Position numbers and translations under genes: made by a program. A DNA stretch of 26,242 bases from a virus: positions 1 to 26,242 of the IMG/VR virus record IMGVR_UViG_3300032286_000447; one strand, given 5' to 3'. Shown piece by piece: positions 1-8,126 of this stretch. Below the pieces are notes generated by a model. That model was not told the DNA's origin. It searched no databases and saw only the letters and a list, made by a program, of their open reading frames with translations. The first letter of the stretch is position 1. Every line of letters starts with the position of its first letter.

Positions 1-1790
1 CCACTAGTGCCTGATGTACCACTAGTGCCTGATGTTCCAGTATATCCACTTACCCCAGTGAATCCTGATGTTCCAGTATATCCACTTACCCCAGTGAATC
101 CCGAAGTACCAGTATAGCCTGATATTCCACTAGTACCTGATTCCCCTGTATATCCTGATATACCACTAGTACCTGATGTACCCGAAGTCCCTGATGTACC
201 ACTAGTGCCTGATGTACCACTAGTGCCTGATGTTCCAGTATATCCACTTACCCCAGTGAATCCTGATGTTCCAGTATATCCTGATATACCACTAATACCT
301 GATGTACCTGATGTACCTGAATAGCCACTTACACCGGTATATCCCGAAGTGCCACTTGTACCCGAGTAACCACTAGTACCTGATGTACCTGAGTATCCAC
401 TTACACCTGAAGTTCCCGAAGTACCTGATGCACCTGTATAGCCTGATATACCACTAGTACCTGAAGTACCACTAGCACCAGTATAACCTGATATTCCACT
501 TGTACCTGAAGTACCCGAAGTACCAGTATAGCCTGATATTCCACTAGTACCCGATATACCCGAAGTCCCTGATATTCCACTTGTACCTGAAGTACCACTA
601 GCACCAGTATAACCTGATATTCCGCTAGTACCCGATGTACCTGAGTATCCACTTACACCAGTATATCCCGATATTCCACTAGTACCCGATATTCCACTAG
701 TACCCGATATTCCACTAGTACCCGATGCACCTGTATAGCCTGATATCCCACTAGTGCCTGATGTACCTGAAGTACCAGTATAGCCTGATATTCCACTAGT
801 GCCCGATGTACCTGAAGTACCAGTATAGCCTGATATGCCACTAGTACCTGAAGTACCTGAAGTACCAGTATAGCCTGATATTCCACTAGTACCTGAAGTA
901 CCTGAAGTACCAGTATAGCCTGATATTCCACTAGTACCTGTATAGCCACTGACGCCTGTATAGCCACTGACGCCTGTATAGCCACTGACGCCTGTATAGC
1001 CACTCACTCCTGTATAGCCACTCACGCCTGTATAGCCTGATATTCCACTAGTACCTGAGTAGCCACTTATACCTGAAGCTGTGATTGAACTAGGAGATAC
1101 CCATGAAATATCTCCTGCTCCGTTTGTTGATAACACATATCCACTAGTTCCTCCGGATATATGAATGTTAGATGTATTACCTAAAGTAACATTACTTGTA
1201 TTAGCAAAATTAACACTGCTAGAAACATTTAATGTTGCCGCAGCTAGTGCTCCGGCAGTGGTAATATTTGCTCCGGTAATATTAGCAGTAGTGACAATAT
1301 TGCCTGTTGCAGAAATTGCATTTACTGAAATATTCCCAGTAACGCTAAGATTAGCAGATAAATTAGCGGAATTAGCTATTAAATTACTCAGAGTAGTAAG
1401 TCCGCCAACCAACAGATTACCGGCAATATTGCCATTGCCGTTTAAAATAATATTATCGACGTTAGATATAGTCGAGGGTAAATCAATCCATAAAGTTTGA
1501 GCGCTAGAAGTAATAGAAGCGTCTTGACTACCGTTAGAATCTCTACCTATGCTTAATGTACTTGTATGAACTTGAACACATGCAATATTAGCGGTAACGA
1601 TAACATTACCGGTTGGTCCATTTACGGTAATACCTGCGCCAGGAAGTCTATTTACTGACGAGACCGCTGCACCTTCAAGACCTGTAAAAACTTGTGAAAA
1701 GTTTTCTTGTACTTTCTGAAAAGCCGTCCTTATCGCATCTGCATTCGGATCATCAGGAAAAGTACCAAAGTCTATATTCTGCTGGCTCAT
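1..1790 (-). CDS. Collagen-like tail fibre protein (C-terminus beyond window)
   Basis: Partial CDS: the ATG is at 1790 and the frame stays open to base 1, so at least 596 residues are seen and the C-terminus is missing. The start has a GAGGT ribosome site 9 bases upstream and a GATAAATA promoter at 1815-1822. Residues 1-40 ([20 protein letters not shown], then a FQKVQENF helix) look like the virion-attachment end of environmental phage fibres. Residues 40-235 are Asn/Ile/Gly/Thr-rich beta-type repeats (GNI, ANIT), ending in a [14 protein letters not shown] motif. From about residue 238 on, every third residue is Gly ([15 protein letters not shown]), giving at least 119 Gly-X-Y triplets with Ser or Thr at Y. 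By analogy with phage collagen-like fibres it should form a trimeric shaft carrying a receptor-binding tip. Role as a host-recognition fibre is inferred. Confidence 0.82.
   Translation of the reverse strand, partial: MSQQNIDFGTFPDDPNADAIRTAFQKVQENFSQVFTGLEGAAVSSVNRLPGAGITVNGPTGNVIVTANIACVQVHTSTLSIGRDSNGSQDASITSSAQTLWIDLPSTISNVDNIILNGNGNIAGNLLVGGLTTLSNLIANSANLSANLSVTGNISVNAISATGNIVTTANITGANITTAGALAAATLNVSSSVNFANTSNVTLGNTSNIHISGGTSGYVLSTNGAGDISWVSPSSITASGISGYSGTSGISGYTGVSGYTGVSGYTGVSGYTGVSGYTGVSGYTGTSGISGYTGTSGTSGTSGISGYTGTSGTSGTSGISGYTGTSGTSGTSGISGYTGTSGTSGTSGISGYTGASGTSGISGTSGISGTSGISGYTGVSGYSGTSGTSGISGYTGASGTSGTSGISGTSGISGTSGISGYTGTSGTSGTSGISGYTGASGTSGTSGISGYTGASGTSGTSGVSGYSGTSGTSGYSGTSGTSGYTGVSGYSGTSGTSGISGISGYTGTSGFTGVSGYTGTSGTSGTSGTSGTSGTSGTSGTSGISGYTGESGTSGISGYTGTSGFTGVSGYTGTSGFTGVSGYTGTSGTSGTSGTS
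3..1073 (-). repeat. Collagen-triplet coding minisatellite
   Basis: Tandem 9-base-derived units encode Gly-X-Ser/Thr triplets in the fibre gene. Larger blocks recur, for example the 18-base unit encoding GYTGVS, present several times in tandem around 945-1030. Synonymous variation (GGT/GGC/GGA, AGT/TCA) shows that the array is partly diverged and partly freshly expanded. It continues past the left edge. Confidence 0.9.
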
Positions 1791-1814
1791 TCTATCTTTA
1801 CCTCTTTATTATGC

Positions 1815-1822
1815 TATTTATC
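1815..1822 (-). promoter_or_regulatory. Late promoter-like octamer for collagen-like fibre
   Basis: GATAAATA read on the minus strand, one base from the T4 late promoter TATAAATA. It ends 25 bases before the fibre ATG. Expected transcription start is about 6 bases downstream, leaving a short leader with a GAGGT ribosome site. Confidence 0.7.
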
Positions 1823-1879
1823 GTTTTGAGATAACACTATTATAGCCAAAAAATATTCAATTGAACTATTTTTACTTAT

Positions 1880-4261
1880 TTACTTTATCCCTGCTAATTT
1901 CTTCCAATCAGCCACAAAATTTTCATTAACGCCAGTACGCTGACTCTGATTAGCAATTACTGGAATAGTTGTTTGACCAGTTGCTTTTTGCTTATTCAAG
2001 CCACCTGAAATAACTTTAGTCATAAATGCAATGTCTTGCTCAAATCCCGCATCCGTTCCTTTGCCTGGACCTTCACCGATTTGATTAGCCCATTCATTGA
2101 CATTTTGAAATTCATCATCTGTTGCAATTGCCTGATCTTCCTCTGCTTCAGCATTTTCGTCAGCGGCTGTTTCTGCTGCGCCTGAATCAGGAGGATTATC
2201 TTCTGCTACATTGTAAGTCATTTGGTCTTCTGATTCTACTTCATCAACCATTTCTTTGTCATCACAGTGACAATCGCTTTCCATGTAACCACACTCATTA
2301 CATTCTTCCTCATGATTTTCATGGTCGTGATCGTCATGACCATGCTCTTCTTCATAATCTCCGTCACTACCTGAGGTATCACCACCAGTTAATTTTTTCA
2401 TTAATGCCATCATACCATCATGGTCATCAACTACTTCAATACCACCCGGTGCTGTTCTAGGAGTTTCTTCACCGGGTGCAAAACCTTTGCTTTCATCTCC
2501 ACCAAACAAACCTAAGCCTGCTGATTTGATTAAGCCTAACAATTGGTCAGCTTCGCCATCTTGTGCTGATACGCTTACTGAATCAGGTGAGCCTTGCTGA
2601 CCTTTAGAGATAGAAACTGTCATACCTTCATTAACTTCTTTACCTTCTAAGATAGCAGTTAATTGCTTATCCCAAGCTTCAAATGCCATTTCACCAATGT
2701 CACTAGTGTCAGTAAATGTATTACCACCTACACTAAATTTACCACCTTTTGGTGTCTTGGCTAACATGCCAGTGAACGCATTGCCTTCTTCCATACCATC
2801 TTCTTCTAATCCATGAGCACCGTAACTAGCCATTGTGTCAACTACATCATGTTGTGATTCTTCTCCAACATAACCTAAAATAGGTTGTTGACCATAGCAC
2901 TCATCAAGACCACACTTGTACCCTTCATGATACTGTCTTGCTTCTTCCATATCATCATGGCGACAGTTATATGCTTGTTTGCTTAAACCATGTGCTTTAC
3001 CTTCATGATATGCTGCTTTTAAATGATGATCTCTACCTTCTTTAACAGCCTTCTTTTTCTTGTCGGCTGCAGCCTTTTTCATAGATTCTTTCTTGTCACC
3101 ATCTTTGTCTAAATCAATATAGTCTGGCTTAGCGGCTTCTTTAACTGTTTTCTTTTTCATATCGTATTCAATGTCCTTAGCAACTTTTTTACCCGCACGG
3201 TCTGCTTTAATATCTTCAGCACCGCGCTTCTTACCATGTATGCCATCTTTTACTTTTTCATCATATTCAATATCTTTAGCGACTTTCTTGCCTGCTTTTT
3301 CAGCCTTATCATCTTTCTTTGCTGCTGCATCGGCTTTTTTCTTTGCTTCGCTAATAGGACTCATTAAACTATCATTTGGAGGAATATCAGCCTCGTCAGT
3401 TTTTTTACGGAACTTACCTAAAGTTTTTGCAAGATTTGCTTGCTTTTCAGTACTAGCAGGATAATCTTCTTTGTTAGATAGTACTTTATTAGCAAATGAA
3501 GATGTACTCATTCCATGTGATTTTGCTTTTTTAGTGAAAGCACCTGGATGCTTGATAGCACCTTTGATCCACTTTTCATCACCTTCTTCATCTAGTGGCT
3601 CAGTTGTACCAGGCTTTGTTAATTGTACTTGTCCAGTGTTAACTAAATCACCTAATTTTTTAACTTGGTCTGCTGAACCTACTGCAATAGTTTGACCTGT
3701 TTGAGTAGTCATTGTTGCAGGAGGCTTTTGTCCAGCAGGCTGACCAGGCTTTACCATTACTTTCTGTGAAGCACTAGGTGCTGTTGCAGTTGATGTTGTA
3801 GTAGCAGTATTTTCTGCTATTACTTGCTCTACTCTCTCAACCCAATCTTTTAAACTTTTCTTTTTGCTAGCGCCCTCTTCTTTATCTTGAGGAGATTTAT
3901 GTACCGTACCTTTCTTACCCGGTAATGATTTAGGCATTTTACCAATCATAACATTTTGAAGGTCTTTAGCACCAGAGTATCTATCTTTAGTATCTGCTGC
4001 TCCACCTGCTTTCTTAGGACGTCCACGACCGCGTTTATCTGCGCTAGAAGAGGTATCATCATCAGGATCTTGATCAGGATCACCTAACTCATCTGAAGTT
4101 TTTCCATACTTACCTACCTTACCAGCAACTGGTGTGCCTCTTTTCATATTAGGCTTATCACTAAAATCACCAGTCTTACCTACACGGTATGAAGGTGAAT
4201 AGCTTGCTTCTTTAGCCTCATTAAGCTGAGCCATTTTTGATAATAAATCTTTCATGTCCAT
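1880..4261 (-). CDS. Highly charged 793-aa protein, probable prohead-internal or scaffold-type protein
   Basis: I do not recognise a named family. The protein is Lys/Glu/Asp/Ala-rich and low in complexity, with an AT-hook-like KRGRGRPKK at about residues 76-84, a twice-repeated AGKKVAKDIEYD segment near 320-370, and DYIDLDKDGDKKESMKKAA near 380-400. Two Cys/His-rich patches are visible: about 408-470 (YHEG and GYKCGLDECYG elements) and about 640-672 (HGHDDHDH, then CNECGY and CHC), plausible metal sites. The C-terminus ends FVADWKKLAGIK. The N-terminus ends in QLNE before Ala, and PISE-A occurs internally; both fit the [L/I]-x-E cleavage rule of T4-type prohead protease gp21. Start: ATG at 4261 with AAGGA 8 bases upstream, 11 bases after the 208-aa gene. 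Composition and neighbours fit a head-internal or scaffolding protein, but that is inference. Confidence 0.6.
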   Translation of the reverse strand: MDMKDLLSKMAQLNEAKEASYSPSYRVGKTGDFSDKPNMKRGTPVAGKVGKYGKTSDELGDPDQDPDDDTSSSADKRGRGRPKKAGGAADTKDRYSGAKDLQNVMIGKMPKSLPGKKGTVHKSPQDKEEGASKKKSLKDWVERVEQVIAENTATTTSTATAPSASQKVMVKPGQPAGQKPPATMTTQTGQTIAVGSADQVKKLGDLVNTGQVQLTKPGTTEPLDEEGDEKWIKGAIKHPGAFTKKAKSHGMSTSSFANKVLSNKEDYPASTEKQANLAKTLGKFRKKTDEADIPPNDSLMSPISEAKKKADAAAKKDDKAEKAGKKVAKDIEYDEKVKDGIHGKKRGAEDIKADRAGKKVAKDIEYDMKKKTVKEAAKPDYIDLDKDGDKKESMKKAAADKKKKAVKEGRDHHLKAAYHEGKAHGLSKQAYNCRHDDMEEARQYHEGYKCGLDECYGQQPILGYVGEESQHDVVDTMASYGAHGLEEDGMEEGNAFTGMLAKTPKGGKFSVGGNTFTDTSDIGEMAFEAWDKQLTAILEGKEVNEGMTVSISKGQQGSPDSVSVSAQDGEADQLLGLIKSAGLGLFGGDESKGFAPGEETPRTAPGGIEVVDDHDGMMALMKKLTGGDTSGSDGDYEEEHGHDDHDHENHEEECNECGYMESDCHCDDKEMVDEVESEDQMTYNVAEDNPPDSGAAETAADENAEAEEDQAIATDDEFQNVNEWANQIGEGPGKGTDAGFEQDIAFMTKVISGGLNKQKATGQTTIPVIANQSQRTGVNENFVADWKKLAGIK

Positions 4262-4272
4262 TTTTGTGTTCC

Positions 4273-4899
4273 TTATCTATTGAACTTAGCGCCAGTCGCT
4301 GGTTTATTTGGTCTAGTAATCTTACTCATTGGGCTATTGTCGCCCCTAGGGTCTTGAGGTATAACTTTGAATGGATCAAATGCTGGTTGAGTTTTTTGCC
4401 CTGCATAAGGAATATCAATTTCATTATCCTTCATTTGATCTTTAACGCTTGTCAAATATGACTCGCCATATGCTTTGCTAGCCTCTTTACTACCCGGTGC
4501 TGAACCCATTTCGTTTTTAGTCAATAATGGGCTTTCTTTCATTTGGTTAGCATACTCATCTGATTCTGTATTAATACTGTCGTTATAATCAGTATTAACT
4601 AAACGAACCATATCAACATTATATCCACACAACTGTGCTATCTGTTGTACCATAGGCTCTGTAGCTGGGTATCTAAATTTACATTTAATAATAGTTACAG
4701 ATTGATTGCTTAAATTAGGAAAACCATATGGATCTTTTTGAATAGGCGTGGTTGTAGGAGCACTAATATCGATAGGATCAAACTTACTTAGATTGTATTT
4801 GAATAAATCTAAGAAGTTTTTATCAACATCGCCTGCAATTTTAATAGTGCAGTTATATGTATGCACACTTTCAGTGATATATTTTTTAAGGCTTTTCAT
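4273..4899 (-). CDS. 208-aa phage protein with CTS-like N-terminus
   Basis: Function unknown. I recall similar proteins in marine T4-like phages but cannot verify this here. Residues 1-10 (MKSLKKYITE) followed by SV resemble the T4 capsid-targeting peptide and its gp21 cleavage site. The core (about 15-105) contains IKIAGDVD, a TTTPIQKDPYGFPNLSNQ stretch and FRYPATEPMVQQIAQL, which looks like a small alpha/beta domain. The C-terminal half is disordered and Pro/Lys/Asp-rich. ATG at 4899 lies 20 bases after a GATAAATA promoter that overlaps the stop of the upstream gp16-like gene, so it and the 793-aa gene probably form one late transcription unit. Best guess: a capsid-internal or head-assembly protein. 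Confidence 0.6.
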   Translation of the reverse strand: MKSLKKYITESVHTYNCTIKIAGDVDKNFLDLFKYNLSKFDPIDISAPTTTPIQKDPYGFPNLSNQSVTIIKCKFRYPATEPMVQQIAQLCGYNVDMVRLVNTDYNDSINTESDEYANQMKESPLLTKNEMGSAPGSKEASKAYGESYLTSVKDQMKDNEIDIPYAGQKTQPAFDPFKVIPQDPRGDNSPMSKITRPNKPATGAKFNR

Positions 4900-4918
4900 T
4901 GCATGTTCCCGTATCTAG

Positions 4919-4926
4919 TATTTATC
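4919..4926 (-). promoter_or_regulatory. Late promoter-like octamer for the 208-aa/793-aa pair
   Basis: GATAAATA on the minus strand, 20 bases before the ATG at 4899. It overlaps the stop codon of the gp16-like gene (TGA at 4927-4925), showing how tightly signals are packed. Confidence 0.7.
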
Positions 4927-5407
4927 ATTCATCATTCTTTTTAGCTGCTAGAATTTTTAACAACTCATTTCTATCAAGAGCCTTACCTTCACCCAATGGA
5001 GTATTTGCTATTTCTTCTACTGCAGGATTAGTTTTGTGGTCTAAAGCAGCCTTTTTTAATTGTAGTTCTATCATCTTAAGTTTTTTGTTAATTTTAGCTG
5101 TTTTAGCAGTAATGGCATGATTTAGCATATTACTAGCTACACTAAATATTTCACTGCTAAATCTGCTATCTACCTGCATACCTAAGTCCATAAGGTCTTT
5201 ATAACTATTAGTAGCTAAATCAGCTAAACTGTCCATTTCAATATCAGCAACTTCCAATCCTCTCACTTGAGGTAAAGCATTTTCTATTTTTTCTAAATTA
5301 GTTAATGCTTCTTTAGTAACTTCTATTGCATTTTCAGGAATAGGCTTAGATAGAGACTCAATCTCTTCTTGTGGTAGTTCAAATAATTCTTCTAAACGTT
5401 TGGTCAC
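4925..5407 (-). CDS. Probable small terminase subunit (T4 gp16-like)
   Basis: A 160-aa acidic, helical protein. T4 gp16 is about 164 aa, oligomerises through central coiled coils and brings DNA to the large terminase gp17 during head filling. Here the centre (about residues 62-120) reads as two long helices: a YKDLMDLGMQ segment, then AITAKTAKINKKLKMIELQL, the arrangement I associate with marine gp16 proteins. Flanking N- and C-terminal segments look flexible. The start is GTG at 5407 with AAGGA 9-10 bases upstream, two bases after the stop of the GIY-YIG gene. No gp17 gene follows within the window, unlike T4, so the assignment rests on length, helix pattern and the head/tail-gene setting; another helical virion protein is possible. 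Confidence 0.5.
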   Translation of the reverse strand: MTKRLEELFELPQEEIESLSKPIPENAIEVTKEALTNLEKIENALPQVRGLEVADIEMDSLADLATNSYKDLMDLGMQVDSRFSSEIFSVASNMLNHAITAKTAKINKKLKMIELQLKKAALDHKTNPAVEEIANTPLGEGKALDRNELLKILAAKKNDE

Positions 5408-5409
5408 TG

Positions 5410-6063
5410 CTATATATCCTTAGTAAAATAAACTCTTTTGCCATTGACGATTTTCCAACTTTTTCCTTTATTATACCCCATATTACTAGCATTGGCTCGT
5501 ATCCGTTCAGCACGTTTTTTTTCTGCTTCTAATAATTTAGGTGTTTTTGTTTTCTTTTTACCTATCATTCCTAATCTTGCTTTTTCTTTCCTTTCAAGTG
5601 TATAACTGTCGGGCTTACATGCACTTAGTTTCATTCGGTGGGTTTTTTCTTCAGGAGAATATGAAGACCATAATTCTTTTTGAGTGTTTCTTATCTTTTC
5701 AATACTATCATCAGTATGCTTTAACAACCAATTAGGGTGTCCAATTAACTTTTCAGATAAGCGTTTATATCCTTCTTCTCCTAATCCACCCCCATGCCCA
5801 GATTCTGGTCTCATATTAGCCCAATTAGTACTATCAACTACATTCCATAGGGAAGAGTAATAACGACCCATTTGTTCAATTAGCATAGGATCAGTGGTTT
5901 CTAATAATATATAAGTATCTACATTATATCCATATTGTTTGATATGATCCTTCCATTGTTTGCCGGATCCTTTATATCTGTACGGATTTTTAGCCTTAGT
6001 TTGACCTAAATAATTTAGACCAGTGACCTTGTGGGTTTTTTTATATAAAAAATATGTAGTCAT
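5410..6063 (-). CDS. GIY-YIG homing endonuclease (Seg-like)
   Basis: A 217-aa free-standing homing endonuclease. The N-terminal GIY-YIG nuclease domain is seen as YFLYKKTHKVTGLNYLGQTK at residues 4-23 (YFLY and YLG for GIY and YIG), the RYKGSGKQW block with likely catalytic Arg29, and a LIEQMGRYY segment with likely catalytic Glu63. The basic C-terminal half (HTDDSIEKIRNTQKELW, then KARLGMIGKKKTKTP) resembles DNA-binding NUMOD-type helices. It sits between the gp4-like and gp16-like genes with 12-base and 2-base gaps, typical of an intergenic insertion. No good ribosome site precedes the ATG; instead an octamer ACTAAATA (6069-6076) ends exactly 5 bases before it, the same spacing as at the other endonuclease genes here. 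Confidence 0.85.
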   Translation of the reverse strand: MTTYFLYKKTHKVTGLNYLGQTKAKNPYRYKGSGKQWKDHIKQYGYNVDTYILLETTDPMLIEQMGRYYSSLWNVVDSTNWANMRPESGHGGGLGEEGYKRLSEKLIGHPNWLLKHTDDSIEKIRNTQKELWSSYSPEEKTHRMKLSACKPDSYTLERKEKARLGMIGKKKTKTPKLLEAEKKRAERIRANASNMGYNKGKSWKIVNGKRVYFTKDI

Positions 6064-6068
6064 ACTTT

Positions 6069-6076
6069 TATTTAGT
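6069..6076 (-). promoter_or_regulatory. Weak late promoter-like octamer before GIY-YIG gene
   Basis: ACTAAATA on the minus strand, 6 of 8 matches to TATAAATA, separated by 5 bases from the ATG at 6063. Weak alone; notable because the spacing matches that at 12502-12509 and 18197-18204. Confidence 0.35.
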
Positions 6077-6513
6077 TAGGTTTGGTTACCATTTCTAAAT
6101 AAATCCTTTTCTGTAATTACTCTAAAAGTATATCCTTGACTTTTACAATATCCCATGGCTGCGGCCCATTTAGCATGATTTATAGCAACAATCATTCTAT
6201 CTTTTGCAGTAGCTGCTTTGCTTTCTATGATACTTTGTTTTTGTGGTTTTATTTCTACAACTTCTGCTATTTTTTTGCCGAACTTATTTTCATAAACTAC
6301 AAAAAAATCAGGAACATAGATAGTTGGTTTACCTGTGAATGGGTGTTTATATGGAATTCTTAATGCTTCACTAGCCCAATACAATACATTATTATGAGTA
6401 TCACAAAATGTCATAAATGTGAGTTCCCATCCTGAGCGATATTTAGGAGTATGTTTTCCTATATACTTTTGAGGATTTTTAGGAGTATAAAAACCTTGTG
6501 CCCATTTTCCCAT
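6076..6513 (-). CDS. 4: Head completion protein (T4 gp4/gp50 family, nuclease fold)
   Basis: A 145-aa protein; T4 gp4 is 150 aa. It acts late in head maturation, after packaging, before tail joining. Family motifs are seen in order: KYRSGWELTFMTFCD (residues 24-38, with Glu30), LYWASEALRIPYKHP (44-58), YVPDFF (66-71, with Asp69) and VVEIKPQKQ (85-93, with Glu87 and Lys89). Asp69, Glu87 and Lys89 form the PD-(D/E)xK nuclease signature of a TnsA-like fold, so the protein may trim DNA ends or be a relic of such an enzyme. The ATG at 6513 lies next to the upstream stop (TGA at 6517-6515), suggesting coupled translation. The GIY-YIG gene directly downstream separates it from the gp16-like gene. 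Confidence 0.85.
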   Translation of the reverse strand: MGKWAQGFYTPKNPQKYIGKHTPKYRSGWELTFMTFCDTHNNVLYWASEALRIPYKHPFTGKPTIYVPDFFVVYENKFGKKIAEVVEIKPQKQSIIESKAATAKDRMIVAINHAKWAAAMGYCKSQGYTFRVITEKDLFRNGNQT

Positions 6514-6514
6514 A

Positions 6515-6877
6515 TCATTGTACTACATTTCTCGCTACAGGTTGATTGGGTCTAGGTATAATGCTTATTCCATATAAAGAATTTTTTGATTTCAAACTGT
6601 TTAAATAAAAACAAATAATTTTATTCATTTGTAATTTATTACTACTGCCCTGTAGTTCGTCTAATAAATCTAAAACATTTAGTCCGGTTTCAGTTGCTAC
6701 TCTAAATAAAACTGCTGTAAAATTTTGTGCTATACTTTTGGTTTCACATACACTAGAAAAGTATCCATATACAATGTCAAATTGGTCCGCTCCAACCTTT
6801 ACATCAGTAGAATAAAAAGAGTCAAAAATTCTAATAGTTTGATCTATATTGGATCTATTATCTATTATTCTAGCCAC
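6515..6877 (-). CDS. Small conserved virion-associated protein, unknown role
   Basis: A helical protein of about 120 aa. I recall closely similar proteins in marine T4-like phages (ARIIDN, then a FDSFY helix, FTAVLFRVA, KSLYGISIIPRP, ARNVVQ at the end) but know no function. An upstream in-frame GTG at 6886 would give 123 aa, but an AGGTGG ribosome site at 6888-6883 is correctly spaced only for the GTG at 6877, so I prefer that start. Either start overlaps the end of the 90-aa gene upstream, so the two are probably translationally coupled. Placement between tube-fold and head-completion genes suggests a tail or head-tail junction component. Confidence 0.65.
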   Translation of the reverse strand: MARIIDNRSNIDQTIRIFDSFYSTDVKVGADQFDIVYGYFSSVCETKSIAQNFTAVLFRVATETGLNVLDLLDELQGSSNKLQMNKIICFYLNSLKSKNSLYGISIIPRPNQPVARNVVQ

Positions 6878-7142
6878 TAGTTCCACCTATATATGTTACT
6901 TGAGAACCTGCATAAGGATATATACCAACCCCTTTAGGAGATCGTAGTGCTAACATTGTAGGATATCCAGCACCTGGATTAGGTGTAGATTGGCCTACAG
7001 GATATAAAGTAGATAAATTTCTATTATAATTTGGATTATTTCTTAGTGTTACAGATAACCCTGCTATCGATTGTAGAGTATCAGAAGTAATTAACCCCGG
7101 TGTTTTTTGATAGTTATAAGCTACATTTGGATTGTTTAACAT
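6870..7142 (-). CDS. 90-aa small structural-type protein, unknown
   Basis: Not recognised. Asn/Pro/Tyr/Gly-rich (MLNNPNVAYNYQKTPG, then an SDTLQSIAG helix, NPNYNRNLSTLYPVGQSTPN, YPYAGSQVTYIGGTSG) with no charged core, no membrane segment and no cysteine, as in small phage baseplate or tail pieces. The ATG at 7142 has AAAGG upstream. It follows the gp54-like gene by 13 bases and its end overlaps the next gene, so it belongs to the tail operon. Confidence 0.6.
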   Translation of the reverse strand: MLNNPNVAYNYQKTPGLITSDTLQSIAGLSVTLRNNPNYNRNLSTLYPVGQSTPNPGAGYPTMLALRSPKGVGIYPYAGSQVTYIGGTSG

Positions 7143-7155
7143 TGTTATACCTTTC

Positions 7156-8115
7156 TTAATATGAACTCATAAATCCACCAGCAGGCGGAATATAATCACT
7201 ATTTCCTGCAACAGGACTATTATTACCTTTTGGTGTCATTGGACTTATTACCTTATCATATGAGTCATCTAATCCAAATCCTTGAACAATATTACCAGGA
7301 GTTTTACCATCCATAGAGCCTTCATTATAAACTACTGTTTCATAATTTAAATCCATTTGTATATCCATTGTTCCACCACCCTCTGCATAACTATATGTGT
7401 CATGGCTCAAAGAATTAATCATTGGATTAATTAGTGTATAAGCAGTAAAATTATGATAATTAAAGCCAAATATAGTTATATTTTTAAAGAAAGGAATTTT
7501 AACTAAACTAGGATTAGGACTTTCTCCCCAATAACCCCAATTGTTATTCCCAACAATATTATCCGTATTCGTATAAATGTTTCTGTAATTATAGTTAGCA
7601 TCTGTTGCTGATTGCACTGATCCACCGCTACCTTGAGTTGGTTGAGTAATCCCACCTCTAGCACCTTGAAAAACAGCACCAAAATTTGAACCATCTTTAT
7701 AGTAATATGTATAATATGCTTCCCATAAACTGGTAATCATATTATTATTATCATCGTGAAAATTAATAGTAACAGGATTATATTTAATTTTAGTTTGTAC
7801 GATTCTTTTTCTGTTATACTGATTCATTTCAACAGTGTTTATTTGATAACTAGGTAGTTTAACACTTTTAACTACAAGACCAAAGTTATCACCAGTACTT
7901 ATGTTTTGATTGTATGCTCTTTCGTTAATATCAAAATATACATGAAATAGAAATTTAAGTTTAGGTGCTCGTCGATAAACACCGGTTCTAAATATTTTTG
8001 CTGCGTGTTGAGCATCACGCAAATTTGTACCGCTAGCAGAATAGGTTGTGCCGTCATTCAGAGGACCGGATTTACCGGTCCTCTTTTGTAGATTTTGCCC
8101 GTTAGAATTGGCCAT
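7156..8115 (-). CDS. Tail-tube-fold protein, possible baseplate tube initiator (gp54/gp19 family)
   Basis: 319 aa, the length of T4 gp54 (about 320), which caps the baseplate and starts tube polymerisation. Features typical of the tail-tube fold: VVKSVKLPSYQINTVEMNQY (about 81-100), RIVQTKIKYNPVTINFHDDN with LWEAYYTYYY (about 104-137), and a C-terminal ITIFGFNYHNFTAYTLINP with MDIQMDLNYETVVY (about 213-265). The first 45 residues are polar and probably flexible; a loop of Gly/Asn/Gln-rich sequence lies at about 150-195. The gene follows gp19 by 11 bases in the same direction. It could instead be a second tube subunit or a baseplate-hub tube protein; the fold is more certain than the exact role. 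Confidence 0.6.
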   Translation of the reverse strand: MANSNGQNLQKRTGKSGPLNDGTTYSASGTNLRDAQHAAKIFRTGVYRRAPKLKFLFHVYFDINERAYNQNISTGDNFGLVVKSVKLPSYQINTVEMNQYNRKRIVQTKIKYNPVTINFHDDNNNMITSLWEAYYTYYYKDGSNFGAVFQGARGGITQPTQGSGGSVQSATDANYNYRNIYTNTDNIVGNNNWGYWGESPNPSLVKIPFFKNITIFGFNYHNFTAYTLINPMINSLSHDTYSYAEGGGTMDIQMDLNYETVVYNEGSMDGKTPGNIVQGFGLDDSYDKVISPMTPKGNNSPVAGNSDYIPPAGGFMSSY

Positions 8116-8126
8116 GCGTTACCTCA

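Noticed and set aside
401-1003. Two further minus-strand open frames (Val/Leu/Gln/Tyr-rich repeats) within the fibre repeat
   Set aside because: They are an alternative frame of the collagen-coding array, open only because the 9-base unit lacks stops in that frame. The Gly-X-Y frame continues smoothly from the fibre N-terminus.
1-1073. CRISPR-like or satellite repeat array
   Set aside because: No constant repeat-spacer pattern; the periodicity is 9 bases and fully explained by coding of Gly-X-Y triplets.
2122-2460. Plus-strand open frame (also 3171-3464, 3471-3695, 11484-11789, 14623-14889, 17291-17608)
   Set aside because: Antisense to strongly supported genes, no ribosome site or recognisable protein; composition mirrors the codon bias of the real strand.
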